A stretch of DNA of 64,000 bases. It comes from Candidatus Nitrotoga sp. AM1P. GTDB taxonomy: Bacteria; Pseudomonadota; Gammaproteobacteria; Burkholderiales; Gallionellaceae. The notes beneath the pieces are model-generated. The model did no database searches. It worked only from the letters and a program-made list of their open reading frames with translations, and was not told the origin of the DNA. The stretch is from NCBI RefSeq assembly GCF_013168275.1, contig NZ_AP019547.1, positions 1,860,001 to 1,924,000 of the forward strand. The letters are read 5' to 3'. A program made the translations under genes and the position numbers. This document shows positions 18,278 through 27,215 of this stretch, piece after piece; the stretch's first letter is position 1, and each line of letters starts with the position of its first letter.

Positions 18278-20926
18278 TTACTTCGTAGCAGCGGACTTTT
18301 TCGTAGCAGCGGACTTTTTCGTAGCAGCGGACTTTTTCGTAGCAACGGACTTTTTCGTAGCAACGGACTTTTTCGAAGCAGCGGACTTTTTCGAAGCAGC
18401 GGGCTTTTTCGGAGCAGCAGTCTTTTTCGGAGCAACGGACTCTTTTGGCACAACAGACTTCTTAGCTGTGGTTTTTTTTAGGGAGGGCCCTTTTGCCACA
18501 CGTTCTGCCAGCAGCGCCAAGCCTTCTTGCAATGTTATTTCTTCCGGGGATAGGTCTTTAGGCAGAGTGGCGTTAACCTTCCCATGTTTTACGTATGGCC
18601 CATAGCGGCCATTGCAGACCTCCACCGGCTTTTGATCATCCGGATGCGCGCCCAGCTCCCGCAACACCGCATTGGAAGTTCTTGCCTCAGCTAACAGCGC
18701 TACTGCACGTTCCAACTGTATGGTGAAAACACTGTCTCCCCTGGGAATGGATTTAAATTTTCCATCATGCCCGACATAAGGCCCGAAGCGCCCAATGTTG
18801 ACGATAATTTTTTTGCCGCTTTCAGGGTGGAGCCCCAATTCCTTGGGAAGTTGCAGTAATTGTGTGGCAGCAGCAAGGTCTGCAGTGTCTGGGGGTAATT
18901 CCTTCGGCCAGGAAATACGCTTCGGTTTTGTTTTGGAACCTGCCTCTACTTCGCCAAGTTGTATGTAATAACCATAAGGACCGCGCAACAATAACACTGG
19001 CAAGCCACTGACTGGATCGCTCCCCAATTCCTTGCGCGCTTCCGCGGTATCGGCTTCACCTGTGAGGTTGCGTGTGTAGTCGCACTCCGGGAAGGCTGTG
19101 CAGCCAATAAAGTTGCCACGTTTGCCCAAGCGGGTGGCTAAAGGCTTGCCGCACTTGGGGCAGGCTTCATCAATTAATTCTTGGGTTACATCTTTACGCT
19201 CGATGTTTTTCTTATCTTGTATAAGCGCAGTGAAAGGATGCCAGAAATCGTTTAATACTGGAATCCAGTCACGCTTGCCATCGGAAATTTCATCCAGTTC
19301 ATCCTCCATTTGCGCAGTAAATCCGTAATCGACATAGCGCGTAAAATGTTCAGTGAGGAAACGGATAACAACACGTCCGACATCGGTCGGCTTGAATCGT
19401 TTTTTGTCCAGCATTGCATATTCACGAGCCTGAAGCGTGGAAATGATGCTGGCGTAAGTTGAAGGACGCCCGATGCCATGCTCTTCTAAAGTTTTTACTA
19501 AACTGGCTTCGGAAAATCGCGGTGGCGGCTGGGTAAAATGCTGCTCACCATACAGTTTGTCAAGAGGAATGGTCTCTCCCTCTTCCAAAGGTGGCAGTTT
19601 TTTGTTTTCTTCTTCTTCGCTGTCATCCGTGCTTTCCTGATAGACAGCGATAAAGCCAGGGAATATGAGGGTTTGGCCACTGGCGCGAAACAGAGTGTCA
19701 TCCCCGCCGAGGCGAATATCAAGACTGACTGTATCGAAACGTGCGGGGGCCATTTGACAGGCGAGGGTACGCTTCCAGATCATTTCATAGAGCCGCGCTT
19801 GATCTATGGTGAGAAATTCCCGCATGCTATCCGGGGTGCGTGCAATCGAGGTCGGCCGTATGGCTTCGTGAGCCTCCTGCGCATTCTTGGCTTTGCTTTT
19901 ATAGACCGGTGCCGTTTTAGGCAAATAGTCCGGTGCAAATTGTGCAGCGATATAACCACGTATTTCCTGCAGAGCTTCCTGTGCCAGCGTGACGGAATCA
20001 GTACGCATATAACTGATCAGTCCTACAGTTTGACCGCCGATGTCGATACCTTCATACAGCTGTTGGGCGATACGCATAGTGCGGTCAGTGGGCATGCCTA
20101 GTTTGCGTGCTGCCTCCTGTTGCAGCGTGGAGGTAGTAAATGGAGCAGCGGCATAGCGCTGCTTGGCTTTCTTTTCCACGCGCACTACGCGCGGCGGCAA
20201 TTTGGCCGCACTGATGTTGTCAAAAATTTTCTGGTATTCCGTCTCGCTGGCTATACCCAGCTGCTCTAGTTTTTTCCCTTGATATTGAAACAGTTTGGCG
20301 GTAAATGGTTGACTATTCTTCTGGCTGTCGAGATGTACAGTCCAATATTCCTGAGAGCGGAATACCTCGATTTCTAATTCACGTTCCACGATCAGGCGCA
20401 ACGCGGGGCTTTGCACACGCCCGGCAGAAAGCCCGGGGCGTATTTTGCGCCATAGTAGCGGCGAAAGATTGAAACCCACCAAATAATCCAGCGCACGTCG
20501 CGCCTGTTGCGCGTTCACCAAGGGAATAGAAATCTCACGCGGATGAGCAACCGCTTCGCGCACCGCAGACTGAGTTATTTCGTAGAACACCACGCGCTGC
20601 ATGGATTTATTTTTCAAATTGCGCTTGCTTTTCAGTAACTCAGCAACATGCCAGGCAATGGCTTCCCCTTCACGATCCGGGTCAGGTGCCAGATAGATGT
20701 GGTCTGCCTGAGCAGCGGCTTTGGCAATGGCATCTACATGTTTGCTGTTTCGCGCAATAATTTCATACTGCATGGCAAAATCATGTTCAGTATCAATCGC
20801 ACCTGATTTAGGTATCAGGTCGCGCACATGCCCATAGGTCGCCAGAATCTCAAAATCTTTACCCAGATATTTTTTCAGGGTGACGGCTTTGGCCGGGGAC
20901 TCAACGATTAGTAGATTGCTCGCCAT
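18278..20926 (-). CDS. topA: DNA topoisomerase I
   Basis: An 882-residue type IA topoisomerase that relaxes negative supercoils. Seen: the N-terminal TOPRIM domain (LLIVESPAKA..., with DPDREGEAIAWH), the active-site tyrosine in SYMRTDS, a CPKCGKPLATRLGKRGNF zinc-finger region with CTAFPECDY, and further repeat domains. The last 65 residues are a lysine-rich repeat tail of about nine hexapeptides like SAATKK, resembling histone-H1-type tails, encoded by an 18-bp tandem repeat. It is the last gene of the lysM-dprA-smg-topA cluster. Confidence 0.97.
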   Translation of the reverse strand: MASNLLIVESPAKAVTLKKYLGKDFEILATYGHVRDLIPKSGAIDTEHDFAMQYEIIARNSKHVDAIAKAAAQADHIYLAPDPDREGEAIAWHVAELLKSKRNLKNKSMQRVVFYEITQSAVREAVAHPREISIPLVNAQQARRALDYLVGFNLSPLLWRKIRPGLSAGRVQSPALRLIVERELEIEVFRSQEYWTVHLDSQKNSQPFTAKLFQYQGKKLEQLGIASETEYQKIFDNISAAKLPPRVVRVEKKAKQRYAAAPFTTSTLQQEAARKLGMPTDRTMRIAQQLYEGIDIGGQTVGLISYMRTDSVTLAQEALQEIRGYIAAQFAPDYLPKTAPVYKSKAKNAQEAHEAIRPTSIARTPDSMREFLTIDQARLYEMIWKRTLACQMAPARFDTVSLDIRLGGDDTLFRASGQTLIFPGFIAVYQESTDDSEEEENKKLPPLEEGETIPLDKLYGEQHFTQPPPRFSEASLVKTLEEHGIGRPSTYASIISTLQAREYAMLDKKRFKPTDVGRVVIRFLTEHFTRYVDYGFTAQMEDELDEISDGKRDWIPVLNDFWHPFTALIQDKKNIERKDVTQELIDEACPKCGKPLATRLGKRGNFIGCTAFPECDYTRNLTGEADTAEARKELGSDPVSGLPVLLLRGPYGYYIQLGEVEAGSKTKPKRISWPKELPPDTADLAAATQLLQLPKELGLHPESGKKIIVNIGRFGPYVGHDGKFKSIPRGDSVFTIQLERAVALLAEARTSNAVLRELGAHPDDQKPVEVCNGRYGPYVKHGKVNATLPKDLSPEEITLQEGLALLAERVAKGPSLKKTTAKKSVVPKESVAPKKTAAPKKPAASKKSAASKKSVATKKSVATKKSAATKKSAATKKSAATK
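18284..18445. repeat. Nine-copy 18-bp tandem repeat in topA
   Basis: The unit CGTAGCAGCGGACTTTTT recurs nine times in the 3' end of topA, coding on the minus strand for hexapeptides of the type K-K-S-A-A-T. The three copies nearest the stop are identical; copies farther into the gene differ progressively. Copy number could change by slippage without a frameshift. Confidence 0.95.
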
Positions 20927-20947
20927 GATTGTATTTTTGTTTAATGT

Positions 20948-21403
20948 TTAATGTAAATAACTGGAATCGGCCGGAGTAAGCAGGTCTTCGACTATTAAAG
21001 GGTCCAAGTCTTGACGTTGATTCCACAACACCATGAGAGTGATAAGTTTGATTTTGTCCAGTGGTAGATTTTCACGGTTCAATGCAACCGCACGGTCGAG
21101 GATCATTTCCCGCTCCACGGGTGTAATTATTTTATTTTGTTCCCAAAATGTCAGAAAACAGCGTACTTCAAAGCTCATGCGCTTGATTTCCAAGTCAGCA
21201 TAAAAGCGTCCACTGCTATCATTAATGGTGGACGGGTAGTTTGCTTTGTTTAACTGCTCAAGGCCAGACAACCAGGTCAGCGCCAAATGAATGTCCTCAT
21301 CTTCAAATCCGGCGGCAGATAATTTGCGGGATAACTTGTCGGAATTGGGATAACGGCCAGCATGAAAATAACTTTCAAATAAAAACATTAAAATGTCAAA
21401 CAT
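20948..21403 (-). CDS. smg: Smg family protein (DUF494)
   Basis: A 151-residue protein matching Smg: MFDILMFLFESYFHAG at the start, a DDIHLAL-type helix and a C-terminal W.QRQDLDPLIVEDLL-like end. The molecular role is not established. It lies between dprA and topA, the standard arrangement in beta- and gammaproteobacteria. It stops 21 bases before the topA start on the same strand. Confidence 0.92.
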   Translation of the reverse strand: MFDILMFLFESYFHAGRYPNSDKLSRKLSAAGFEDEDIHLALTWLSGLEQLNKANYPSTINDSSGRFYADLEIKRMSFEVRCFLTFWEQNKIITPVEREMILDRAVALNRENLPLDKIKLITLMVLWNQRQDLDPLIVEDLLTPADSSYLH

Positions 21404-21541
21404 AATGCCCCGATAAAAATTGATTGTTAGGTAATTATTAAACTAGGAGTAATTAAACCAAGAGCAAGGGATTATGAATAGTTATAATTTTTTCTTCTCC
21501 TGTGGAAGATATTGTTCTACCAAATCAGAACAATTAAAATT

Positions 21542-22615
21542 TTAACTTATACGTTGATAAAGCCCGCCTGGTAAAGTTGCGATGTCACCATCCAGTTCCA
21601 GTTGCAACAGGATGGCGGATAGCGCCCCAATCGTCAAGCCACTGCGCTGACTCAAGCTGTCCATATCTACCGGATCGAAACCTAAATGCATTAATAAAGG
21701 ATGTTTCTCGAGTACGGAAGATTGCAGGGTCGTGGTGGCGGGAAAATGTCCCAGTTCCTCTAGAACATCTTGCGCGCACTCTACCAGTTTAGCGCCCTGC
21801 TTGATCAAATGATGACATCCTTTTGTCTGTGGGGCGTGGATGGAACCGGGAATAGCAAAAACGTCACGCCCTTGTTCCAAGGCCATACGGGCGGTAATCA
21901 GTGAACCGCTTTGCAGAGAAGCTTCAACCACTAAACACCCTAAGCTAAGGCCGCTAATAATGCGATTGCGGCGCGGAAAATTTGCCGCTAATGGCGGAGT
22001 TCCTAATGAAAACTCGGAAATCAATGCACCTTCCTGTGCCAATTGGTGCGCCAGCTGGCGGTTGGCGGCAGGGTAAACTTTGTCCAGCCCCGTGCCAACG
22101 ACGCCTATGCTGGAACCGTATTCGCGCAACCCTCCGCGATGTGCTGCGGCGTCTATGCCATGCGCCATGCCACTGATTATGCACAGTCCAGCAGCGCTCG
22201 CTGCCTGAGCAAAAGCCTCCGCATTGCTCAGCCCTTGTGGGGTGGCGTTACGACTGCCAACAACGGCGAGTGCCGAGTGATTAAGCAATTCAAGCCGTCC
22301 TTTTACATACAGCAGTAGGGGTGGATCGGAAATGTTAAGTAGCGCCTGCGGATAATCAGGGTCTGCCAGTGTGACAATATAGTTGTGCGGCTCAGCTAAC
22401 CAACTGGCAATGGGTGCGAATTTTTCTTCATCCCAGCCTTGCGTGATAATTGCAGCAATTGCTGGCTGGACCACTTGCTGAAGAGTATGTACTGGCGTGG
22501 CGAAGACTTGGGTTGGAGTACCAAAAGCGTGCAGCAGACGACGCAAACCTTCATTGCCTAAACCAGGTATCTGATTCAGGGCAAGCCATGACGCAAGCTC
22601 AGCGTCCATAAGCAT
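21542..22615 (-). CDS. dprA: DNA-processing protein DprA
   Basis: A 357-residue protein that loads RecA on incoming single-stranded DNA in natural transformation. Seen: an N-terminal helical region (LNQIPGLGNEGLRRLL), the Rossmann-type core with AVVGSRNATPQG, GMAHGIDAAAHRGGL and NRIISGLS, and a small C-terminal winged-helix-like domain. Start 22615 has a second ATG six bases on. It begins six bases after the lysM gene stop on the same strand. Presence of type IV pilus genes nearby makes competence possible but does not prove it. Confidence 0.95.
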   Translation of the reverse strand: MLMDAELASWLALNQIPGLGNEGLRRLLHAFGTPTQVFATPVHTLQQVVQPAIAAIITQGWDEEKFAPIASWLAEPHNYIVTLADPDYPQALLNISDPPLLLYVKGRLELLNHSALAVVGSRNATPQGLSNAEAFAQAASAAGLCIISGMAHGIDAAAHRGGLREYGSSIGVVGTGLDKVYPAANRQLAHQLAQEGALISEFSLGTPPLAANFPRRNRIISGLSLGCLVVEASLQSGSLITARMALEQGRDVFAIPGSIHAPQTKGCHHLIKQGAKLVECAQDVLEELGHFPATTTLQSSVLEKHPLLMHLGFDPVDMDSLSQRSGLTIGALSAILLQLELDGDIATLPGGLYQRIS

Positions 22616-22621
22616 AGGGAG

Positions 22622-23659
22622 TCAAGGCGTCAGCGCACTATCCAACAACTGCACGGGCAGTCGGGTTCGCATCACCAGAGCGTAGGCTACTTTGTCAAAA
22701 GTGCGGAATACAAATAACAGGCCGTAGCGCATATCCGGTAGAGTGTGTGTTTCCCCTTTTTCCTTTATCACATCTCCCTTGCGATATAGCGCCAGTACAT
22801 GACCATTTTCAAGGCCATCACGAAGCCCCTTGTTGAGTGTTACGATGGAATGTTGCCCCGCTTGAGAAACGCCGCCATAAATAGAAATCACGCGAGCTGC
22901 AATCTGGCTATCTGGGACGCGTGGCACGTAGCTTCCGACGAATCCGTCGGAAGCTACGACCAGTTGATCCCCTTTGTTAATTTCCTTAAGCGACTTGACG
23001 ATCTTAAGCGTGCTGATATCGGCAATTTTTTCAACCTCTGCATCCCCCAAGTACATTGCCTCGTATCCCAACACTTCGTTGTTTTCCGGATCAAGCAATG
23101 TTTTTCCCGGACGGTAAATTTGCCACAGCAACCCCTGCTCTTTGGATAGGTCTTTAGCGTATGCTATATCTCCAGTGGCCAAAAGGACGCGTTTCTCGTA
23201 AGTACCAACTATAGTTGGTGCGTTAGATAGCCCATTTTTCTCAATTATGAGTGGTCTGCTAAGAAATGGTTCGATGGCACTAGCTGAAATACTGGGGATT
23301 GCATTATGTTCACTGCTTTGAAAGTGTACACGAGGGAAAAGTTTCGTACTGTCAGATTTGCCTGCTCCTGTTTCTTCGCTTTTTTTTATTTGGCCTATGT
23401 GCAATGTACCGCTTGCACGATCCAGATGAACCACATCACCAGGATAAATCCAGTGCGGATCTTTAATGGTATTTTTATTTAAACCCCAGATTTGAGGCCA
23501 TTGCCATGGATCCTTGAAAAACTTAGCGGAGATATCCCACAGGGTATCTCCTTTCATCACAATGTGACTATCCGGTGCATTCTCATGAATTTTAACCGTA
23601 TCAGCAAAGGCGAAGGTGGGCAATAAACAGCAAATCAGCGATATAATAATCTTTTGCAT
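22622..23659 (-). CDS. Secreted LysM-domain protein
   Basis: A 345-residue protein with a signal peptide (MQKIIISLICCLLPTFAFA), then a LysM domain (about 30-80: HIVMKGDTLWDISAKFF, KDPWQWPQIWGLN, IYPGDVVHL) that binds peptidoglycan glycan chains. The rest is unknown. It is first in the minus-strand cluster lysM-dprA-smg-topA and divergent from def. This LysM protein occupies the same place in many beta- and gammaproteobacteria. Confidence 0.9.
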   Translation of the reverse strand: MQKIIISLICCLLPTFAFADTVKIHENAPDSHIVMKGDTLWDISAKFFKDPWQWPQIWGLNKNTIKDPHWIYPGDVVHLDRASGTLHIGQIKKSEETGAGKSDSTKLFPRVHFQSSEHNAIPSISASAIEPFLSRPLIIEKNGLSNAPTIVGTYEKRVLLATGDIAYAKDLSKEQGLLWQIYRPGKTLLDPENNEVLGYEAMYLGDAEVEKIADISTLKIVKSLKEINKGDQLVVASDGFVGSYVPRVPDSQIAARVISIYGGVSQAGQHSIVTLNKGLRDGLENGHVLALYRKGDVIKEKGETHTLPDMRYGLLFVFRTFDKVAYALVMRTRLPVQLLDSALTP

Positions 23660-23783
23660 GGAAACTCCATTTTGCGTGGAAACCCAGTTTTTAGAAGCCA
23701 GGCTGAGAACAACAAGTTTTGCACAATATTTCGTGCAAAACGTTTTAAATTCTGCCCCTAGTTATTTAAATTAGCAAGTATTT

Positions 23784-24287
23784 ATGGCAATTTTACAAAT
23801 ATTGCAATATCCGGATGAACGGTTACATACCGTCGCAGCTCAAGTGCCGGTAGTAACTGCAGCCACCCGCAAGCTGGCCTCTGATATGGCCGAAACAATG
23901 TATGCTGCGCCGGGAGTGGGGTTGGCCGCGACTCAGGTGAATGTACATCAACAGATTATTGTGATGGACATTTCCGAGACCCAGAATCAATTGTTGGTGT
24001 TCGTTAATCCCGAAATTATTGCCAGTAGTGGTGAGAGCCTCTGCGAAGAGGGCTGTCTGTCGGTTCCTGGAGTATATGAAAAAATACGCCGCGCCGAACA
24101 TGTCACCGTGCGCGCACTCAATATGCACGGTGAATCTTTCACGCTTGAAGCAGACGGGTTGTTAGCGATCTGTATACAGCATGAGATGGATCACCTTAAG
24201 GGCAAGGTGTTTGTTGAATATCTTTCGCCGCTCAAGCAATCGCGTCTCCGAGCCAAGCTTAAGAAGCACCGCCGTGAAACAATGTAG
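23784..24287 (+). CDS. def: Peptide deformylase
   Basis: A 167-residue metalloenzyme that removes the formyl group from new proteins. All three class motifs are present: [18 protein letters not shown] (Cys metal ligand) and QHEMDHLKG (two His ligands and catalytic Glu). It is the first gene of the def-fmt-rsmB group. Confidence 0.97.
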   Translation: MAILQILQYPDERLHTVAAQVPVVTAATRKLASDMAETMYAAPGVGLAATQVNVHQQIIVMDISETQNQLLVFVNPEIIASSGESLCEEGCLSVPGVYEKIRRAEHVTVRALNMHGESFTLEADGLLAICIQHEMDHLKGKVFVEYLSPLKQSRLRAKLKKHRRETM

Positions 24288-24372
24288 GCACTTCAAAATA
24301 TGTTTTTCTCAAGCTACTGCGTTGCGTCTTGCCTTGAATAAAAGCCATCCTTAATCTAAAGGTATCCTGATA

Positions 24373-25320
24373 ATCAACTCTCCCCTAAAGATCATTTTTG
24401 CCGGCACTCCAGACTTCGCCACCACCGCGCTAGAAGCGTTACTGGTACAACAATTTTCTGTAGTCGCAGTGTTAACCCAGCCCGACAGGCCGGCGGGCCG
24501 CGGTATGCGACTCACAGCCAGCCCCGTTAAGCAACTTGCCTTGGCGCATAGCCTGCCGCTGCTACAGCCTGTTACATTAAAATCTGCCGATGTACAACAA
24601 GAGCTTGCCAATTATGCGGCGGATGTAATGGTGGTGGCGGCTTATGGACTAATCCTGCCAGCAGCGCTACTGCAATTGCCACGCTACGGGTGCTTGAATA
24701 TTCACGCTTCATTATTACCGCGTTGGCGCGGTGCGGCGCCTATTCAGCGCGCTATTCTGGCGGGTGACGACAAAACCGGTATCACCATTATGCAAATGGA
24801 TACAGGGCTCGATACGGGCGATATGTTGCTTAAAAAAACCTGTTCGATCACTGCACATGACACCACACAAACGTTGCATGACAAATTGGCAACGTTGGGC
24901 GCTGAAGCGATCGTCAAAACACTGTGCCTGCTGGAGCAAGGGCAATTAAAACCTGTGTCGCAAAATGCGGCCGAAGCAACTTATGCTGCCAAGCTCAACA
25001 AAACAGAAGCGCTAATTGACTGGTCAAACCATGCCACACAAATCATACGTGCGGTGCATGCCTACAACCCTTTCCCTATCGCATATACCATTCTTAATGG
25101 GGAACCTGTCAAAATCTGGCAGGCCAGCGTGCGCGAGGAGCCTGAAGGTGAAGCGGGAACTGTATTGGCTATAGAAAAAAACGGCATTATTGTGGCATGC
25201 GGCCAAGGGGCATTATGCCTTGAAATATTGCAGCGCCAGAATGCCAAGGCATTACCTGCGGCACAGTTTATCCAAGGATTTGCAATGCATCCCGGCGACC
25301 GTTGCACTTCATTCCTCTAA
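24373..25320 (+). CDS. fmt: Methionyl-tRNA formyltransferase, non-standard start codon
   Basis: Formylates initiator Met-tRNA. The conserved N-terminus KIIFAGTPDFA and the SLLPRWRGAAPIQRAI motif are intact and in one frame to the stop. The frame opens after a stop at 24352 and contains no ATG, GTG or TTG before the conserved block; the first such codon is GTG at 24469, which would remove the folate-binding start of the fold. Candidate starts are CTG 24367, ATA 24370 and ATC 24373 after an AAAGGT site. ATC would give a family-like N-S-P-L-K-I-I-F start and about 315 residues. The exact start is uncertain. Confidence 0.88.
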   Translation: MNSPLKIIFAGTPDFATTALEALLVQQFSVVAVLTQPDRPAGRGMRLTASPVKQLALAHSLPLLQPVTLKSADVQQELANYAADVMVVAAYGLILPAALLQLPRYGCLNIHASLLPRWRGAAPIQRAILAGDDKTGITIMQMDTGLDTGDMLLKKTCSITAHDTTQTLHDKLATLGAEAIVKTLCLLEQGQLKPVSQNAAEATYAAKLNKTEALIDWSNHATQIIRAVHAYNPFPIAYTILNGEPVKIWQASVREEPEGEAGTVLAIEKNGIIVACGQGALCLEILQRQNAKALPAAQFIQGFAMHPGDRCTSFL

Positions 25321-25321
25321 C

Positions 25322-26608
25322 ATGCATATCGCACAAAGAGGTGCCAGCCAAGTTGTCTGCCAAGTGTTGGCCGGGCGCAACCTGAGTCAGACATTGAGTA
25401 CAGCTTTGCAGACTACGCCTGGACAAATTATGCCCGAATTAACACCACAACAACGTGGTGCGCTACAGGATTTAAGTTATGGTACGCTGCGTTTTTACGG
25501 TCAGTTAGTGCGCGTGCTGGATCAATTGTTGCACAAACCCTTACAGGATTCGCAACTACGCTGCCTGTTATTAGTGGCATTGTATCAACTGCTACATACC
25601 AAAGCTGCGCCCCATGCGGTGGTAGATCATGCCGTGCGCGCGGTGCGAAAGTGCAATGCAGCAGCTGGAGGGCTGACAAATGCGGTGCTGCGCAATTTTT
25701 TGCGCAACCGCGAGACGTTAGTTGCCGCCGCAGTCACTAGCGAGGAAGGTCGCTATGCCTATCCGCAATGGTGGATAACTGCAGTCCAGGCGCAATATGG
25801 AAGACATTCGGAGGCTATCTTGCTAGCGGGTAACCAGCATCCCCCTATGACACTGCGTGTGAATTGTCGATATATCAGTACAGCAGATTATCTGGCCCTG
25901 CTTGCACAGCAGGATATTCAAGCCAGTCTGATCGAGCCAGAGGCTGTGCTGTTGAAATACCCTCTCCCGGTAAATAAATTACCAGGATTCTTCGATGGTC
26001 TGGTTTCAGTGCAGGATGCGGGTGCGCAATACGCAGCGCGCCTATTGGACGTGCAGGACGGTATGCGAGTGCTTGATGCGTGTGCTGCACCGGGCGGAAA
26101 GAGTACTCATCTACTGGAGCTGGCGCAACTTGATCTACTTGCTTTGGACAAAAATTCGCAACGTTTGGAACTGGTACGTGAAAACCTGCAACGCCTGCAA
26201 TTGCATGCGCAGTTGCAAAACGGTGATGCGGCACAGCCCGATAGCTGGTGGGATGGCAAACCATTCCATCGAATCTTGGCCGATGTACCCTGCTCCGCCT
26301 CTGGTGTGGTGCGGCGCCATCCCGATATAAAGTGGCTGCGTCGTCCGGGTGATATTAATGGATTCGCACAACAACAATTACATATTCTTTGCTCGTTATG
26401 GCGGTTGCTGGAAAAAGATGGAAAGCTACTATATGTAACCTGTTCCATTTTTGCGCAAGAAAACCAGCAAGTTATCAATGAGTTTTTAAATCAGCATGAT
26501 GATGGCAAACAATTGCCATTGTCCATGCCCAATTTAAATGAAGGTCAAATATTCCCCAATGACCAGCATGATGGTTTCTTTTATGCATTACTGCAAAAGC
26601 AGGCATAA
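25322..26608 (+). CDS. rsmB: 16S rRNA (cytosine(967)-C(5))-methyltransferase RsmB
   Basis: A 428-residue enzyme: N-terminal NusB-like domain (about 5-140) and C-terminal methyltransferase with VLDACAAPGGKSTHLLEL as the SAM motif, ADVPCSASGVVRRHPD with one catalytic Cys, and VTCSIF with the second. Start ATG 25322 lies one base after the fmt stop. Its end overlaps the next gene by 26 bases. Confidence 0.96.
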   Translation: MHIAQRGASQVVCQVLAGRNLSQTLSTALQTTPGQIMPELTPQQRGALQDLSYGTLRFYGQLVRVLDQLLHKPLQDSQLRCLLLVALYQLLHTKAAPHAVVDHAVRAVRKCNAAAGGLTNAVLRNFLRNRETLVAAAVTSEEGRYAYPQWWITAVQAQYGRHSEAILLAGNQHPPMTLRVNCRYISTADYLALLAQQDIQASLIEPEAVLLKYPLPVNKLPGFFDGLVSVQDAGAQYAARLLDVQDGMRVLDACAAPGGKSTHLLELAQLDLLALDKNSQRLELVRENLQRLQLHAQLQNGDAAQPDSWWDGKPFHRILADVPCSASGVVRRHPDIKWLRRPGDINGFAQQQLHILCSLWRLLEKDGKLLYVTCSIFAQENQQVINEFLNQHDDGKQLPLSMPNLNEGQIFPNDQHDGFFYALLQKQA

Positions 26609-27212
26609 CCTGGCACGATTGCTGGCTGTGCTGCTGGCATTCTGGCTAGGCATTTCAATCGTCTGTGCCGAGGGTATTACAGTGCGTAAAACGGAGGCAC
26701 GGTTTTCTGAGGGCAGTTACCAGTTTTCGGCTGATTTCGACATCAGCTTAAATTTTGTTGTAGATCAAGCACTGACGCGCGGGGTACCTTTATATTTCAT
26801 TAGCGAGTTCACCCTGATTCGTCCACGTTGGTACTGGCTGGACGAAGTTATCGCAAAAAATGAACAGACTGCCAAACTATCTTACAACAAACTGACGCGC
26901 CAGTACCGCATCACGCGTGGCTCGCTGTTCCAAAACTTTTCTAGCCTGGGCGATGCACTGCGTATTATCAGTCATCAGTCTGCTGCCCCTATTGATGCTT
27001 CGTTGCTTCAGAAAAACAATGATTATATTACAGCGCTGTTGCCCCAAAAGGGGGACTACATTGCTGCCACGCGAATGCGTCTGGATGTAACGCAATTACC
27101 CAAACCGTTGCAAGTCAATGCGTTGGCCACCCAAGACTGGAACTTTGATTCCGGTTGGTACCGTTGGATAGTTCGCCCCATTGTATCTGCTGCAGACCGC
27201 GAAAGTGAGTAG
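26583..27212 (+). CDS. DUF4390 secreted or membrane-anchored protein
   Basis: A 209-residue protein with an N-terminal signal or anchor helix (LARLLAVLLAFWLGISIV), then a beta-rich domain typical of DUF4390 (ARFSEGSYQFSADFDISLNF, LTRGVPLYFISEF). It is regularly found directly before NtrY-type kinases and is assumed to help signalling; the role is unproven. Start at 26583 overlaps the end of rsmB, and ntrY starts three bases after its stop. Earlier in-frame ATGs would deepen the overlap. Confidence 0.85.
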   Translation: MHYCKSRHNLARLLAVLLAFWLGISIVCAEGITVRKTEARFSEGSYQFSADFDISLNFVVDQALTRGVPLYFISEFTLIRPRWYWLDEVIAKNEQTAKLSYNKLTRQYRITRGSLFQNFSSLGDALRIISHQSAAPIDASLLQKNNDYITALLPQKGDYIAATRMRLDVTQLPKPLQVNALATQDWNFDSGWYRWIVRPIVSAADRESE

Positions 27213-27215
27213 GCA

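Noticed and set aside
18163..18481. Leucine/serine/arginine repeat frames on both strands over the topA end
   Set aside because: They are out-of-frame readings of the 18-bp repeat, not separate proteins.
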